Shown: piece by piece, positions 15,013 to 23,895 of the stretch
Layout of the letters: every line of letters begins with the position of its first letter
Numbering within the stretch: position 1 is the stretch's first letter
From: CAYZIC01 sp964478335
GTDB taxonomy: Bacteria > Verrucomicrobiota > Kiritimatiellia > RFP12 > DVOR01
Length of the DNA: 33,680 bases
Assembly (NCBI GenBank): GCA_964478335.1
Contig: CAYZIC010000020.1
Coordinates: forward strand, 1-33,680
Reading direction: 5' to 3'
Program-made: the position numbers and the translations under genes
Notes under the pieces: model-generated
The model's database searches: none
What the model was told of the DNA's origin: nothing
What the model saw: the letters and a program-made list of their open reading frames with translations, nothing else

Positions 15013-17487
15013 ATGCCCCCCCTCTCCACCATCTATCAAAATGCACCCTCATGGGCTCTGACGGCTATCGCACCAGTCTACCGCGAGCTCGGTGACTCTG
15101 AGGCCGAGCAAGCGATCAATGAGGTACTCGACAGTCGACTATTCTCGACGGCTCAGGAGAGTGCGTGGTATGCTCACTTCTCTCTCTTTGCTCGCCTCGA
15201 AAAACGTCCCCTACCCGAACGCGACGGCTGGCACGACATCTTACCAGCAGATGTGGTTAGGCACTTTGAGATGGGAGGCATTCTCAGCAAGCTAATGACC
15301 GGCTACGAACCCCGCCAAGGGCAAATCGACATGGTCAATCAAGTAACCCAGGCACTCAATGGCCCAGCACACTTGCTCATTGAGGCTGGTACTGGTGTCG
15401 GCAAAAGCTTAGGATACCTCGTTCCGGCGGCCATCTATGCCTACACCAATAATATTCCCATTGTCGTCAGTACCAACACCCGCAACCTCCAGTCTCAGCT
15501 CATTGACAAGGACGCCCCAATCGTCAAGCAAATCATCAAGAGCTACGTCCAAAAAGGCACGCCATTTAGCATCGTCTCACTCAAAGGCCGCGCCAACTAC
15601 CTCTGCCTCAAAATCCTCAGCAACCTCCTCGATGGCGGTGTCGCAAACCTGGACCAGGCTGATTTGCGTGGCTACGCAGAGATGATCCTTTGGGCGACGA
15701 CAACCCGAGATGGAGACCTCGACAAACTCCAAACCGCCTGCCCCCATTGCTCCGCCCAATTTTCCCGCAGTCTAGGATGCTCTGGCGAAGACTGCTCTGG
15801 ACGCAGTTGCCGTTTCTACAAACGCTGCTTCATGCAAAAGGCCCGTTCGCGCGCCAGTGATGCCCACATTATCATTGCCAACCATGCATTGGTCTTCGCC
15901 GAAATGTCAATCCCAGGCAGTGCATTGCCAGCCTATGCACAGATTATCTTTGACGAAGCGCACAACCTAGAAGAATCCGCCACACAATTCTTGTCTGATT
16001 CCATCTCCCCCTATAGCCTCTTTCAAATCTGCCAACGCGTCGTGCCCTCTGGCAAAGGATTCTCTGGCAAAGGCCTCCTCGAGCAGGTCAGCCGCGAATC
16101 CCTAGACACCGCCTATGAGCCACCAGATGCGCAGCGCAACGAAATCATCATGCTCTTAGCCGACCTACGCAATGCTATCCCCACCCTCGCTCGTGTCGGT
16201 GGCGAGCTATTTGAGCTACTCTATGTCTTTTGGGAACGCAACAAAGGCGAGAGCGTCCGTTATCGAGCAGTTCCCGATACCACCTACGACCTGCCAGCAT
16301 CCGTTGCCCCCATTCTCAAGCGCGAGGTCTGCATCCAAGGCTCCTTTATGGATGCCGAGGCAATCCTACCAGAAGCCTCCATCGCCGAAGCCCGCAAACG
16401 CATCACCACGACCTTGGTCACGATCAGCTCCCTATTCTCACGTCTGGATTCAGCCCTTGAGGCAATTGAGCGCGGGAGTAACAATCAGCTCAAGCTCACC
16501 GACCTGCGCGCATCCGTCAGCATGATTGCTGGTAACTTTAGCCAATTCAAGGAAACCCTCGTGCGCGTTTTGGCGGGCGCCGATAAAGGCTTTGTCTACT
16601 GGCTCGACCGCTGGGGTGCCGCCAAAGACCGCCACGTCGTATTGACTGCGGCCCCTCTCTCAATCGCAGAGCTCCTCAATAAAATGCTCTATGCCAATAT
16701 GCGCAGTGTGATATTCTCCTCTGCCACGCTCAAAGTGCGTCAAAGCTTTGACCACGTCACCAAGCGCCTGGGTATCAACCTCATCACCCAAGAGCCCGTA
16801 GAGACCTATTCTGCTGAGAGCCCCTTTGACTACGCCAACCAATGCGCAGTCTACGTGCCGACTTTCTTGCCAGAGCCGCCGAGCAACCTCCGCTCCGAGA
16901 GCCCCTACGTTCTCGAATTGGCCCGTCTGATGTATAGCCTCTTTACCACCACCCAAGGCCGCGCACTTGCCCTCTTTACCAGCTACGAGATGATGACTCA
17001 GACCGCCAAGCACCTCGAGCCTCACCTCAAGCAAAAAGGTATCACCCTGCTCTGCCAGTCCAGCCAAACCAGCCGAGATGCCATCACTGAGGCCTTTCGC
17101 GCCAATGATCACGCCAGTGTCCTCTTTGGCACGCAGTCTTTTTGGGAGGGTGTCGACATCTCGGGCGAAGCTCTCAGCTGCGTCGTTATTGCTCGACTAC
17201 CCTTTACCTCTTTCAACGATCCGCTATTTGAAGCGCGCTGCGAGGAAATCCGTGCGGCGGGCGGTTCGCCCTTTATCGAGCTCAATATTCCACAAGCGGT
17301 CATTCGCTTTAGACAGGGTTTTGGCCGACTCATTCGCAGCTGCCAAGACAAAGGCATCGTCGTCGTCGCAGATACGCGCATTATCAAAAAAAGCTACGGA
17401 CATACCTTCCAAAAGGTTCTCCCAGTGCCTATTCGCACCGTTGACAGCCGACAGCACCTCGTTGCCGAGCTCGCCTCTTATCTCTAA
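15013..17487 (+). CDS. dinG: DinG/XPD-like iron-sulfur ATP-dependent DNA helicase
   Basis: A superfamily-2 5'-3' helicase of the DinG/YoaA type, acting on forked DNA and R-loops. The 824 residues show the Q-motif-like RQGQIDMV, Walker A AGTGVGKS at 125-132, the iron-sulfur region with CPHC, CSGEDC, C and C between about 236 and 275, DEAH in IIFDEAHNLEE, and the C-terminal helicase motifs FGTQSFWEGVDISGE and FRQGFGRLIRS. The first ~95 residues precede the helicase core and I do not recognise them. There is no evident Shine-Dalgarno before the ATG, so translation may depend on coupling to the lipoprotein nine bases upstream. Confidence 0.93.
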   Translation: MPPLSTIYQNAPSWALTAIAPVYRELGDSEAEQAINEVLDSRLFSTAQESAWYAHFSLFARLEKRPLPERDGWHDILPADVVRHFEMGGILSKLMTGYEPRQGQIDMVNQVTQALNGPAHLLIEAGTGVGKSLGYLVPAAIYAYTNNIPIVVSTNTRNLQSQLIDKDAPIVKQIIKSYVQKGTPFSIVSLKGRANYLCLKILSNLLDGGVANLDQADLRGYAEMILWATTTRDGDLDKLQTACPHCSAQFSRSLGCSGEDCSGRSCRFYKRCFMQKARSRASDAHIIIANHALVFAEMSIPGSALPAYAQIIFDEAHNLEESATQFLSDSISPYSLFQICQRVVPSGKGFSGKGLLEQVSRESLDTAYEPPDAQRNEIIMLLADLRNAIPTLARVGGELFELLYVFWERNKGESVRYRAVPDTTYDLPASVAPILKREVCIQGSFMDAEAILPEASIAEARKRITTTLVTISSLFSRLDSALEAIERGSNNQLKLTDLRASVSMIAGNFSQFKETLVRVLAGADKGFVYWLDRWGAAKDRHVVLTAAPLSIAELLNKMLYANMRSVIFSSATLKVRQSFDHVTKRLGINLITQEPVETYSAESPFDYANQCAVYVPTFLPEPPSNLRSESPYVLELARLMYSLFTTTQGRALALFTSYEMMTQTAKHLEPHLKQKGITLLCQSSQTSRDAITEAFRANDHASVLFGTQSFWEGVDISGEALSCVVIARLPFTSFNDPLFEARCEEIRAAGGSPFIELNIPQAVIRFRQGFGRLIRSCQDKGIVVVADTRIIKKSYGHTFQKVLPVPIRTVDSRQHLVAELASYL

Positions 17488-17505
17488 CCCCAACCCGATA
17501 CTCCT

Positions 17506-19293
17506 ATGTCTACACTCCTCTCTCTTCGCAATGTCTCAATCAGCTTTGGCGGCGATCCCGTCTTAGACCAAGTTAGCCTCAGCATTCAAACCGGTGCCCG
17601 TGCCTGTGTTACAGGGCGCAACGGCGAGGGCAAATCCACCCTCCTCAAAATCATCGCAGGCATGATTTCCCCTGACGAGGGCGAAGTTATCACCGACCAA
17701 TCGACCCGTATTGCCTATTTACCTCAAGATGTCCCCAGCGATCGACCGGGCACCGTTTACGAGATTATTCAAGCGGCCGTCCCAGAGCTCGATCACCACA
17801 CCGCTGGCGCATCGGCAATCATCACGCAGCTCGCACTTGACCCTGATATAGACTTTAACAGCCTATCGGGCGGCCTACGCAGACGCGTTCTCCTCGGCTG
17901 TGCACTCGCTGCCGAGCCCAACCTCCTACTCTTAGACGAACCCACCAACCACCTCGACATCGACTCCATCGCCTGGATGGAAAGCTGGCTCGCCTCAGCA
18001 CCTTGCGCCTGCCTCTTTATCACCCACGATCGTGCATTCTTAAAGCGCACTGCCAAGACCGTCTTTGACCTCGACCGCGGACAACTCGCAGGATGGGATT
18101 GCGACTACACCACCTTTTTGCGCCGCAAAGCTGAGCTCCTCGCTGACGAAGCCGTCTATTGGGAACGCCGCGCCAAAAAGCTCTCCGAGGAGGAAGTCTG
18201 GCTCCGCCGTGGTGTCAAAGCCCGTACCTGTCGCAACGAAGGCCGTGTCGCAGCCCTCATGAAACTACGTGAAGAATTCGCCTCACGCAGAAGCCAAGTT
18301 GGCACATCCAAACTCAACCTAGACTCGCAAGCCAGCTCAGGAGATTTGGTCTTCAAAATCGAAGACGCCTCCTTTGAATACCTCCCCGGCAAACCCATCA
18401 TCTCACACTTCTCCGCCAGACTCATGCGCGGCGAACGCATCGGCATCATTGGTCTCAACGGTGCTGGTAAGACAACACTGCTACGCCTCTTGCTCGGTCA
18501 GCTCAAGCCAACCTCAGGCTCCGTCACCATCGGTACACGCGTCGAGGCGGCATTCTTCGACCAATTGCGCAACACCCTCAATCCTGAGGCTACCGTCATC
18601 GACAACGTCGCTGAGGGCAAAGACTTTGTCATCGTCGGCAACGCCCGCAAGCACATCCTAGGCTACCTCGCAGATTTCCTCTTCACCCCAGAACGCGCCC
18701 GCACACCCGTCAAAGCCCTCTCCGGTGGAGAACGTGCCCGCATTCTGCTCGCCAAGCTCTTCCTCAATCCAGGCAACCTGCTCGTCCTCGACGAACCAAC
18801 CAACGACCTTGACATTGAGACCCTCGAGCTCCTCGAAGAACAACTCTCCGAATACAAAGGCACCATCCTACTCGTCTCCCACGATCGAGAGTTCCTTGAG
18901 CACATCGCCACCACCACACTCGTCATCGATGATGCCCGTGTCATTCCTATCCCCGGAGGCTACGACGCTTGGCAAGCCATGAAAAAGGCCGAGCTTGTCG
19001 CACAAGCCACCCAACACCCCGTCGAGAAAAAGCTCCCCCAAAAGCGTAATAACAACGCCACCCGTCTCAGCTACAAAGAGCAAACCCTCCTCAAGAGCCT
19101 CCCCGACCAAATCGAAGCCCTCGAGACCGAGATCGCCACCCTCGAAGAGGCAATCAATAATCCAACCGCAGACTTCGCCTCACAAGCCTACATCGACCAA
19201 ACCAATCGTCTCACCCAAGCCATGGCCGAGCTCGACCAAGCCTTTGAGACATTCTGCGAGATTGAAGAAAAAGCCAAAGCCCTCGATGCCTAA
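17506..19293 (+). CDS. uup: ABC-F family ATPase, Uup-like
   Basis: A cytoplasmic, membrane-free twin ABC ATPase; ABC-F proteins act on the ribosome. The 595 residues hold two nucleotide-binding domains: Walker A GRNGEGKS (37-44), signature LSGGLRRR (about 120), Walker B LLLDEPTNHLD; then Walker A GLNGAGKT, signature LSGGERAR and LVLDEPTNDLD. A basic linker separates them, and a C-terminal ~75-residue coiled coil (LPDQIEALETEIATLEEAI) is characteristic of Uup, which binds DNA or RNA there. The signature glycines are intact in both halves. No clear Shine-Dalgarno is seen in the 18-base gap after dinG. Last gene of the plus-strand run. Confidence 0.92.
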   Translation: MSTLLSLRNVSISFGGDPVLDQVSLSIQTGARACVTGRNGEGKSTLLKIIAGMISPDEGEVITDQSTRIAYLPQDVPSDRPGTVYEIIQAAVPELDHHTAGASAIITQLALDPDIDFNSLSGGLRRRVLLGCALAAEPNLLLLDEPTNHLDIDSIAWMESWLASAPCACLFITHDRAFLKRTAKTVFDLDRGQLAGWDCDYTTFLRRKAELLADEAVYWERRAKKLSEEEVWLRRGVKARTCRNEGRVAALMKLREEFASRRSQVGTSKLNLDSQASSGDLVFKIEDASFEYLPGKPIISHFSARLMRGERIGIIGLNGAGKTTLLRLLLGQLKPTSGSVTIGTRVEAAFFDQLRNTLNPEATVIDNVAEGKDFVIVGNARKHILGYLADFLFTPERARTPVKALSGGERARILLAKLFLNPGNLLVLDEPTNDLDIETLELLEEQLSEYKGTILLVSHDREFLEHIATTTLVIDDARVIPIPGGYDAWQAMKKAELVAQATQHPVEKKLPQKRNNNATRLSYKEQTLLKSLPDQIEALETEIATLEEAINNPTADFASQAYIDQTNRLTQAMAELDQAFETFCEIEEKAKALDA

Positions 19294-19590
19294 GCCCACC
19301 AGCTAGAGCGGCTGCGCCGCAGACCGAGAATTAGACCGAGACCGAGAGCAAGCGGAGCGTCAGCGACCATCAAGCGGAGCGCAGCGACCATCATCTTCCC
19401 TCACGGAGAGCGTAGCCTCCCAAAAAAGTCTCAATTTGTCACTTGTAGCATATTGATCTTTTTTGGAAAGCGATAATAGGGAATCTTTTATTGATAGCAT
19501 TGATTTGCGTTTTTTGTACTTGCCATCCACGATGGGCTCGCTGCGCTCGCCGCTTTAGGGAGGCTTCGCCTCCGCCCCACATTCTACATT
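19294..19590. other. Repeat-rich spacer between convergent genes
   Basis: No coding frame is supported. It holds a palindrome at 19308-19320 (GCGGC-TGC-GCCGC), GACCGAGA iterations near 19321-19347, a 21/22-bp tandem pair (19349-19391), an AT-rich stretch (about 19435-19520), a GGAGGC-TTC-GCCTCC palindrome (19559-19573) and the start of a heptamer repeat. No classical U-tailed terminator for uup is evident. Confidence 0.75.
19349..19391. repeat. Tandem 22/21-bp repeat
   Basis: Two adjacent units beginning CAAGCGGAGCG and ending CAGCGACCAT; the first has one extra T. The 15-base core CAGCGACCATCAAGC also occurs at 31379-31393 before msbA's 3' end. Confidence 0.85.
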
Positions 19591-19614
19591 CTACATTCCA
19601 GCGGCGCAGCCGCT
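19559..19614. repeat. Composite element: palindrome, heptamers, palindrome
   Basis: GGAGGC-TTC-GCCTCC (19559-19573), then ACATTCT iterations (19579-19598, the heptamer also seen at 13018-13045), then AGCGGC-GCA-GCCGCT (19600-19614). The right palindrome with flanks (TCCAGCGGCGCAGCCGCTC) is identical to 30442-30460. The element covers the 3' end of the GH20 gene, whose stop codon falls in the heptamer part. Confidence 0.9.
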
Positions 19615-21015
19615 CAGCCGCTTAAAGAGTGGGTCAATGGTGTTGATCTGTCGCTGCCAGGTCTCAAAATCGACAGACATCCCCGTGCCTCGCCACATCA
19701 CGTGAGCATGTCCATAGAGACGAGGGAAAAGGCGTGCATCTAACATCGACTCAGTCAGCTCGTAGTCTGTCCAAAGGGCAACGCCATAAGTGCGCGGCAG
19801 ATCAGAGGTAAGAAAGGGATTCTGCAGGTGGCGGTGTTGCTTGGCGTGGGGCAAGGTTCTGTCGCGATAATAACCCTGCCACGGGGTTTCGGGGAAATTA
19901 AGATAGCAGTAGGTATTGGGACTAAAGATCCAGTCATGGCCAGAGGCCTCAATAGCGCGCAGGCGGGCTTCGCCACGATCGGAGCGATGATTCCAGTAGT
20001 CAATAACAATGCTCTTATTCAAGGCTACGCGATTCTTAACCGAGTAGCAGTCATTCCAGACGATAGCGCGTTTATTGAGGGTCTTGAGATGTGCGGCCAG
20101 CTCATTAGTCAAGGCGACTTGCAGGTCGTGTTCGCTTGGGATTTGCTCTTGCTGCATGCGTGCTTGACAGTCGGGGCAGCGTCGCCAGGTCTGCTTGGGG
20201 GCTTCGTCTCCGCCAATATGGATGTAAGGGGCCGGGAACAGATTGGCGACCTCGGTTAGGATCACTTTCATTGCAGTGACCGCCTGAGGCTTGCCAGCAC
20301 AAAAGATCGTCGAGCTGAAATGCTTGCCACGCACAGGCGGTTTACCCAAGCAGCTCCATTCTGGATATGCGGTCAACGCCGCCTCAGCATGGCCAGGGAA
20401 GTCGATCTCGGGAATAATCTGAATGTGACGCGCTGCGGCATAAGCGACCAACTCCTTAATTTCATCTCGGGTGTAAGCGCCGTGCTGTTCTTTGCCTTGT
20501 CCAACAAATGCACCCACAGTCGTCAGTTTTGGGTAAGCCGTAATTGGAATGCGCCAGCCGTATACCTCTGTTAAATGCCAGTGCAGGGTATTCATCTTGA
20601 GCTGACTCATGAGGTCGAGGAGGCGTTTCAAAGTTGCCACGCGCTGATACTGTCTGCCACTATCAATCATGAGCAGGCGCGTCTCGATTTTGGGGACATC
20701 AACGATCGCCATCTGCGGTAAGGCTCCTGTAGCGTCAATCTGCGCCACGAGTTGGCGCCAGGTCTGCTGCGCATAAAAGAGTCCAGCAGGGGTAGCAGCC
20801 TCGCAAACGACAGCATGACGCGTGAGGCTTAGCCGATAGCCCTCTTTGCCCAATGTGGCATCTTTGACCATGCGAGTTTGTAAGCTTGGCAACTGGTTGA
20901 TCACCACGCGAGGTTTGTCCTCATCAATTGTCCACTGGGTAGGCTCAGGTATGAGCACCAGAGCCAAGAGGCTCTCAGCCACAACACAGACGACCATCAA
21001 AAAGAATTCTTTCAT
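19591..21015 (-). CDS. Glycoside hydrolase family 20 beta-N-acetylhexosaminidase
   Basis: Exported enzyme releasing terminal N-acetylglucosamine or N-acetylgalactosamine. The 474 residues begin with a hydrophobic signal (about 1-22, no lipobox), a short GH20b-like domain, then the catalytic barrel: HWHLTEVYGWR (146-155), PEIDFPGH (202-209), and the catalytic Asp270-Glu271 pair in HIGGDEAPKQTW, which drives substrate-assisted catalysis. GAGG lies six bases before the ATG. The final residues (SGCAAGM) and the TAG stop are encoded by an interspersed repeat element. A role in chitin, glycan or mucin breakdown, or peptidoglycan recycling, is inference. Confidence 0.93.
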   Translation of the reverse strand: MKEFFLMVVCVVAESLLALVLIPEPTQWTIDEDKPRVVINQLPSLQTRMVKDATLGKEGYRLSLTRHAVVCEAATPAGLFYAQQTWRQLVAQIDATGALPQMAIVDVPKIETRLLMIDSGRQYQRVATLKRLLDLMSQLKMNTLHWHLTEVYGWRIPITAYPKLTTVGAFVGQGKEQHGAYTRDEIKELVAYAAARHIQIIPEIDFPGHAEAALTAYPEWSCLGKPPVRGKHFSSTIFCAGKPQAVTAMKVILTEVANLFPAPYIHIGGDEAPKQTWRRCPDCQARMQQEQIPSEHDLQVALTNELAAHLKTLNKRAIVWNDCYSVKNRVALNKSIVIDYWNHRSDRGEARLRAIEASGHDWIFSPNTYCYLNFPETPWQGYYRDRTLPHAKQHRHLQNPFLTSDLPRTYGVALWTDYELTESMLDARLFPRLYGHAHVMWRGTGMSVDFETWQRQINTIDPLFKRLSGCAAGM

Positions 21016-21030
21016 TACATACCTCGAAAT

Positions 21031-21118
21031 TAGTGGCTAGTGGCTAGATGATGCAATCTTCTAGTGTTCACTGTTCACTGCGAGGCTTTGCCTCGCCATT
21101 CGTGTAATTCGTGGACAG
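21031..21118. repeat. Repeat cluster: two heptamers, a palindrome and a 23-nt repeat
   Basis: TAGTGGC tandem (21031-21047), GTTCACT tandem (21066-21079), GCGAGGC-TTT-GCCTCGC palindrome (21080-21096) and a 23-nt sequence (21096-21118, core ATTCGTGTAATTCGTGGAC) identical to 30409-30431. The cluster fills almost all of the gap between the ArsC-like gene and the GH20 gene. Confidence 0.9.
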
Positions 21119-21119
21119 G

Positions 21120-21476
21120 CTACGCCCCAAGTAGCTCTTCCCAGACGGGAGCTTTAAATCCTGGACACACGCCTCGATCGGTCACCAGCAAGGGACGTTT
21201 GACGAGCATCCCCTCGGTTGCTAAGAGGGCGATCTGCTCTTGGTCGCTCATGGTGGCCAGCTTGGTTGAAAGGCCAAGGGCTTTATAGCGCAAGCCTGAG
21301 GTATTAAAGAAGCGCTTAATCGGCAAACCACTGGCGGCAATCCATGCGGTCAGCTCGTCTGCGGTTGGATTATCCTCGACAATGTGGCGGGCGACAAAGT
21401 CAACACCGTGATCAGTCAACCAGGCTTTGGCCTTTTGGCAGGTTGTGCATTTGGGGTATTCTAAAAAGGCAGTCAT
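21120..21476 (-). CDS. ArsC/Spx-family thioredoxin-fold protein
   Basis: A 118-residue protein of the arsenate reductase/Spx/YffB family. The N-terminus (FLEYPKCTTCQKAKAWL) carries a CxxC at residues 10 and 13; IKRFFNTSG and VKRPLLVTDRG are the conserved positions of the family. The CTTC motif is more like Spx/YffB relatives than plasmid ArsC enzymes. AGGAG is eight bases before the ATG, which overlaps the upstream lipoprotein stop by four bases. No arsenic-resistance genes are near, so a thiol-redox role is as likely as arsenate reduction. Confidence 0.87.
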   Translation of the reverse strand: MTAFLEYPKCTTCQKAKAWLTDHGVDFVARHIVEDNPTADELTAWIAASGLPIKRFFNTSGLRYKALGLSTKLATMSDQEQIALLATEGMLVKRPLLVTDRGVCPGFKAPVWEELLGA

Positions 21477-22117
21477 TGTTGTAGCTCCTGATGGGTTTGA
21501 AGGTTTTTGGGTATCAAAACAATGAGCATAATCTCAGCCTCATCATCAATCACCCGGGTGAAGCACGCCACAGGGTGGGCTGCTTCCTCGATGTATAGAT
21601 CTGCAACAGCATACAGGGCATTCTCGTCACCAGGGTGGAACGCCTTGACCCTGAGCGAACGCGTCTTGAAATTCGCAGAGCAGACTTCAATACCACAGGG
21701 TTGCTGCGGGGTAAACCAACGTGGCAGATAACAAAATCCTTCGCCATCAGTCTGAGCAGAGAGCACCTGCTCATACTGCGCTAAGAAATCCCCTTCATCG
21801 GAATCTGGCTCACACGGCATACTATGCCAAGAGCGGATAGGTTTAAAGCCCACCTCCACAGTCGCTTGGACAATGGGTGCGCCAGATGAATCAACCACTT
21901 TGAATTGCCTTGTTTTGATATTTCCGGCATAATCAGATGGTAGACACAGCAAGTCCCCAACGAGGGCAAATGGCCCAAGCAACGGAATATGTAACAGGGA
22001 TTGAGTTCGGCACAGCCGGGTCAAATTGTCACAGTACTGCCCTTGGCGCTGACGTTGGCTTGTCCGACAGCCCCCCACTAAGAGCAAGACCAGCAAAAAA
22101 GCACAGGTACGGATCAT
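21473..22117 (-). CDS. Lipoprotein of unknown function
   Basis: A 214-residue predicted lipoprotein with signal MIRTCAFLLVLLLVGG and lipobox Cys (VGGC). The frame is open 73 codons further upstream, but that part would cross the 22143-22182 hairpin and the 3' end of the pilB gene; the ATG at 22117 gives a clean signal. The mature part has several cysteines (CDNLTRLC, CLPS, MPCEPD, CFTR), suggesting disulfides, and a beta-rich middle (IVQATVEVGFKPI) somewhat like carboxypeptidase-regulatory folds. I do not recognise the family. It is translationally coupled to the ArsC-like gene. Confidence 0.72.
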   Translation of the reverse strand: MIRTCAFLLVLLLVGGCRTSQRQRQGQYCDNLTRLCRTQSLLHIPLLGPFALVGDLLCLPSDYAGNIKTRQFKVVDSSGAPIVQATVEVGFKPIRSWHSMPCEPDSDEGDFLAQYEQVLSAQTDGEGFCYLPRWFTPQQPCGIEVCSANFKTRSLRVKAFHPGDENALYAVADLYIEEAAHPVACFTRVIDDEAEIMLIVLIPKNLQTHQELQQ

Positions 22118-22142
22118 ATGCGTCTCTCTTTCTTTTGAGACA

Positions 22143-22182
22143 CACAAAGCACCGCGCAAAGAATGCAAAACGGTGCTTTGTG
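22143..22182 (-). terminator. Strong 12-bp hairpin after the gat-pil operon
   Basis: CACAAAGCACCG (22143-22154) pairs perfectly with CGGTGCTTTGTG (22171-22182) around a 16-base loop, 24 bases past the pilB stop. Neither side has a proper U tract, so it may be an imperfect terminator or an mRNA 3'-end stabiliser rather than a classical intrinsic terminator. Confidence 0.55.
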
Positions 22183-22205
22183 AGAGATACGAACGTCGTC
22201 GACGC

Positions 22206-23894
22206 TTAGGTATAGCGCAAGACTTCATCCACGGTCGTGTAGCCGTCGAGCACGTTACGAATGGCATCTTCACGCATCGTACGCATGCCCAGCTCACGGG
22301 CCTTTTCGCGAATGACGAGGGTCGGCTCACGGGCATTGATCAATTCTCGGATGGGATTAGTCATGCGGAGATTTTCAAAGACACCTTTACGGCCCTTGTA
22401 GCCCGTACCATTGCAGACAGGGCAGCCTTTACCATAGAAGAATTGACGACCACCCACACTGTCTCGGGTCAAGCCGAGACGTGCGATTGCCTCATCATCA
22501 GGATCATACCCCTCTTTACACGCCTTACAGCACGTACGCACGAGACGTTGGGCCAAAACTGCTTGGAGGGTCGATGAGATCAAGAAGGGGGCAACATTCA
22601 TATCCACCAAACGCGTCACGGCACCAGAGGCATCATTGGTATGCAAGGTTGAGAAAACAAAGTGACCAGTGAGTGCAGCTTGGACGGCGATTTCAGCCGT
22701 TTCAAGGTCACGAATTTCACCGACCATCATGATGTCCGGGTCCTGACGCAAGAAAGCACGCAGCACCTTGGCGAAGGTGTTACCTTGTTGTGGGTTGATC
22801 GGCACCTGCACAATACCGTTGATATTGTATTCGACAGGTTCTTCTGCGGTCAAAATCTTGACATCGTCTTTATTAATTGCGCCCAAGCAGGAGTACAGGG
22901 TGGTGGTTTTACCAGAGCCCGTAGGGCCTGTGACGATAAAGATGCCGTTAGGCTTCTCAATGTCGATAGTAACCTCGTCATAGATGTCTTCGGGGAGGCC
23001 GATGTTTTCCAAGTCGAGGGAGACGACGCTACGGTCAAGCACACGAAGTACGACAGATTCGCCATGCACCGTCGGCAGACAAGATACACGCAAGTCCACC
23101 TGACGACCAGCGACGTTGAGCGCAATACGACCGTCTTGCGGCACGCGGCGTTCGGCGATATTCAAGCCCGCCAAAACCTTAATGCGAGAGATTATCGGCA
23201 AGGCCATGTGCAAGGGCGGCGGATTCATTTCGTAGAGTGCGCCGTCGACACGATAACGGATCTTAAAGTCTTTTTCGAATGGCTCGATGTGAATATCTGA
23301 TGCCTTATCCGTAATAGCCTGGAAGAGGACCAAGTTAACAAACTTGATCACTGGAGCAGATGCGGCGGCGGATTCGATGCCATTTTCATCAAGCTCGGTC
23401 TCTTCGAGTGTCTCAAATTCACCATCGAGCGATTCGAGCTGACCGACGGAGGTGTCGATGGGGAAAAATTCCTCAATCGCCTTGGCGACCTCTTCATCCT
23501 TGGCCAAGACAAAACGAATTTCACGCGAGAGCAAGAATGACAGCTCGTCAATTACACTCGGATTCATGAAATCGCCCGTAGCAAAAGCCACGTAGTCAGG
23601 GGTGACTTCGACTGGCACGATGTTATTCAGGCGGATCGTCTCGACTGGCACGACGGTCTTGAGATCGTCGGTCATGGCCAAGTGGCCCAGATCAATCACA
23701 TCGGTGCCTTGTGAGCTGGCGATCAATGAGAGGATGTCCTCCTCATCGAGGATGTCGAGCTTGAGCACGAGTGCCTTGATGGATTCTCCCGTGTCCAAGT
23801 TTTGCTGCACAATCTCGTCAGCCTGAGTCGCATCAATGAAACCATTGTTGATCAACAGGTCTAAGAGCTGTGGATAGTTAAACATCTCGTCCAT
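22206..23894 (-). CDS. PilB/GspE-type assembly ATPase (second copy)
   Basis: Hexameric cytoplasmic ATPase powering pilus or pseudopilus extension. The 562 residues comprise an MshEN/GspE N-terminal region, the Asp box ASDIHIEPFEKDF, Walker A GPTGSGKTTT, Walker B DPDIMMVGEIRD, the His box STLHTNDASGAVTRL, and a tetracysteine zinc module (CCKACKEG...CPVCNGTG) typical of PilB/GspE. A TTG start six codons upstream is possible, but the ATG at 23894 has GGAGG eight bases before it and begins one base after the pilT stop. It is a paralogue of the ATPase at 24978-26669. Confidence 0.93.
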   Translation of the reverse strand: MDEMFNYPQLLDLLINNGFIDATQADEIVQQNLDTGESIKALVLKLDILDEEDILSLIASSQGTDVIDLGHLAMTDDLKTVVPVETIRLNNIVPVEVTPDYVAFATGDFMNPSVIDELSFLLSREIRFVLAKDEEVAKAIEEFFPIDTSVGQLESLDGEFETLEETELDENGIESAAASAPVIKFVNLVLFQAITDKASDIHIEPFEKDFKIRYRVDGALYEMNPPPLHMALPIISRIKVLAGLNIAERRVPQDGRIALNVAGRQVDLRVSCLPTVHGESVVLRVLDRSVVSLDLENIGLPEDIYDEVTIDIEKPNGIFIVTGPTGSGKTTTLYSCLGAINKDDVKILTAEEPVEYNINGIVQVPINPQQGNTFAKVLRAFLRQDPDIMMVGEIRDLETAEIAVQAALTGHFVFSTLHTNDASGAVTRLVDMNVAPFLISSTLQAVLAQRLVRTCCKACKEGYDPDDEAIARLGLTRDSVGGRQFFYGKGCPVCNGTGYKGRKGVFENLRMTNPIRELINAREPTLVIREKARELGMRTMREDAIRNVLDGYTTVDEVLRYT

Positions 23895-23895
23895 C

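Noticed and set aside
19294..19590. Replication terminus or skew-switch site between the convergent operons
   Set aside because: The base skew changes here, but similar changes occur at several other places in the window, so it is not a single switch point and no dif-like site was recognised.
21120..21476. Arsenic-resistance locus
   Set aside because: The CTTC motif is closer to Spx/YffB relatives, and no arsR, arsB or other arsenic gene is adjacent.
22118..22336. A 73-codon N-terminal extension of the 21473 lipoprotein
   Set aside because: It overlaps the 3' end of the pilB-like gene and the hairpin, and would bury a perfect lipoprotein signal peptide.
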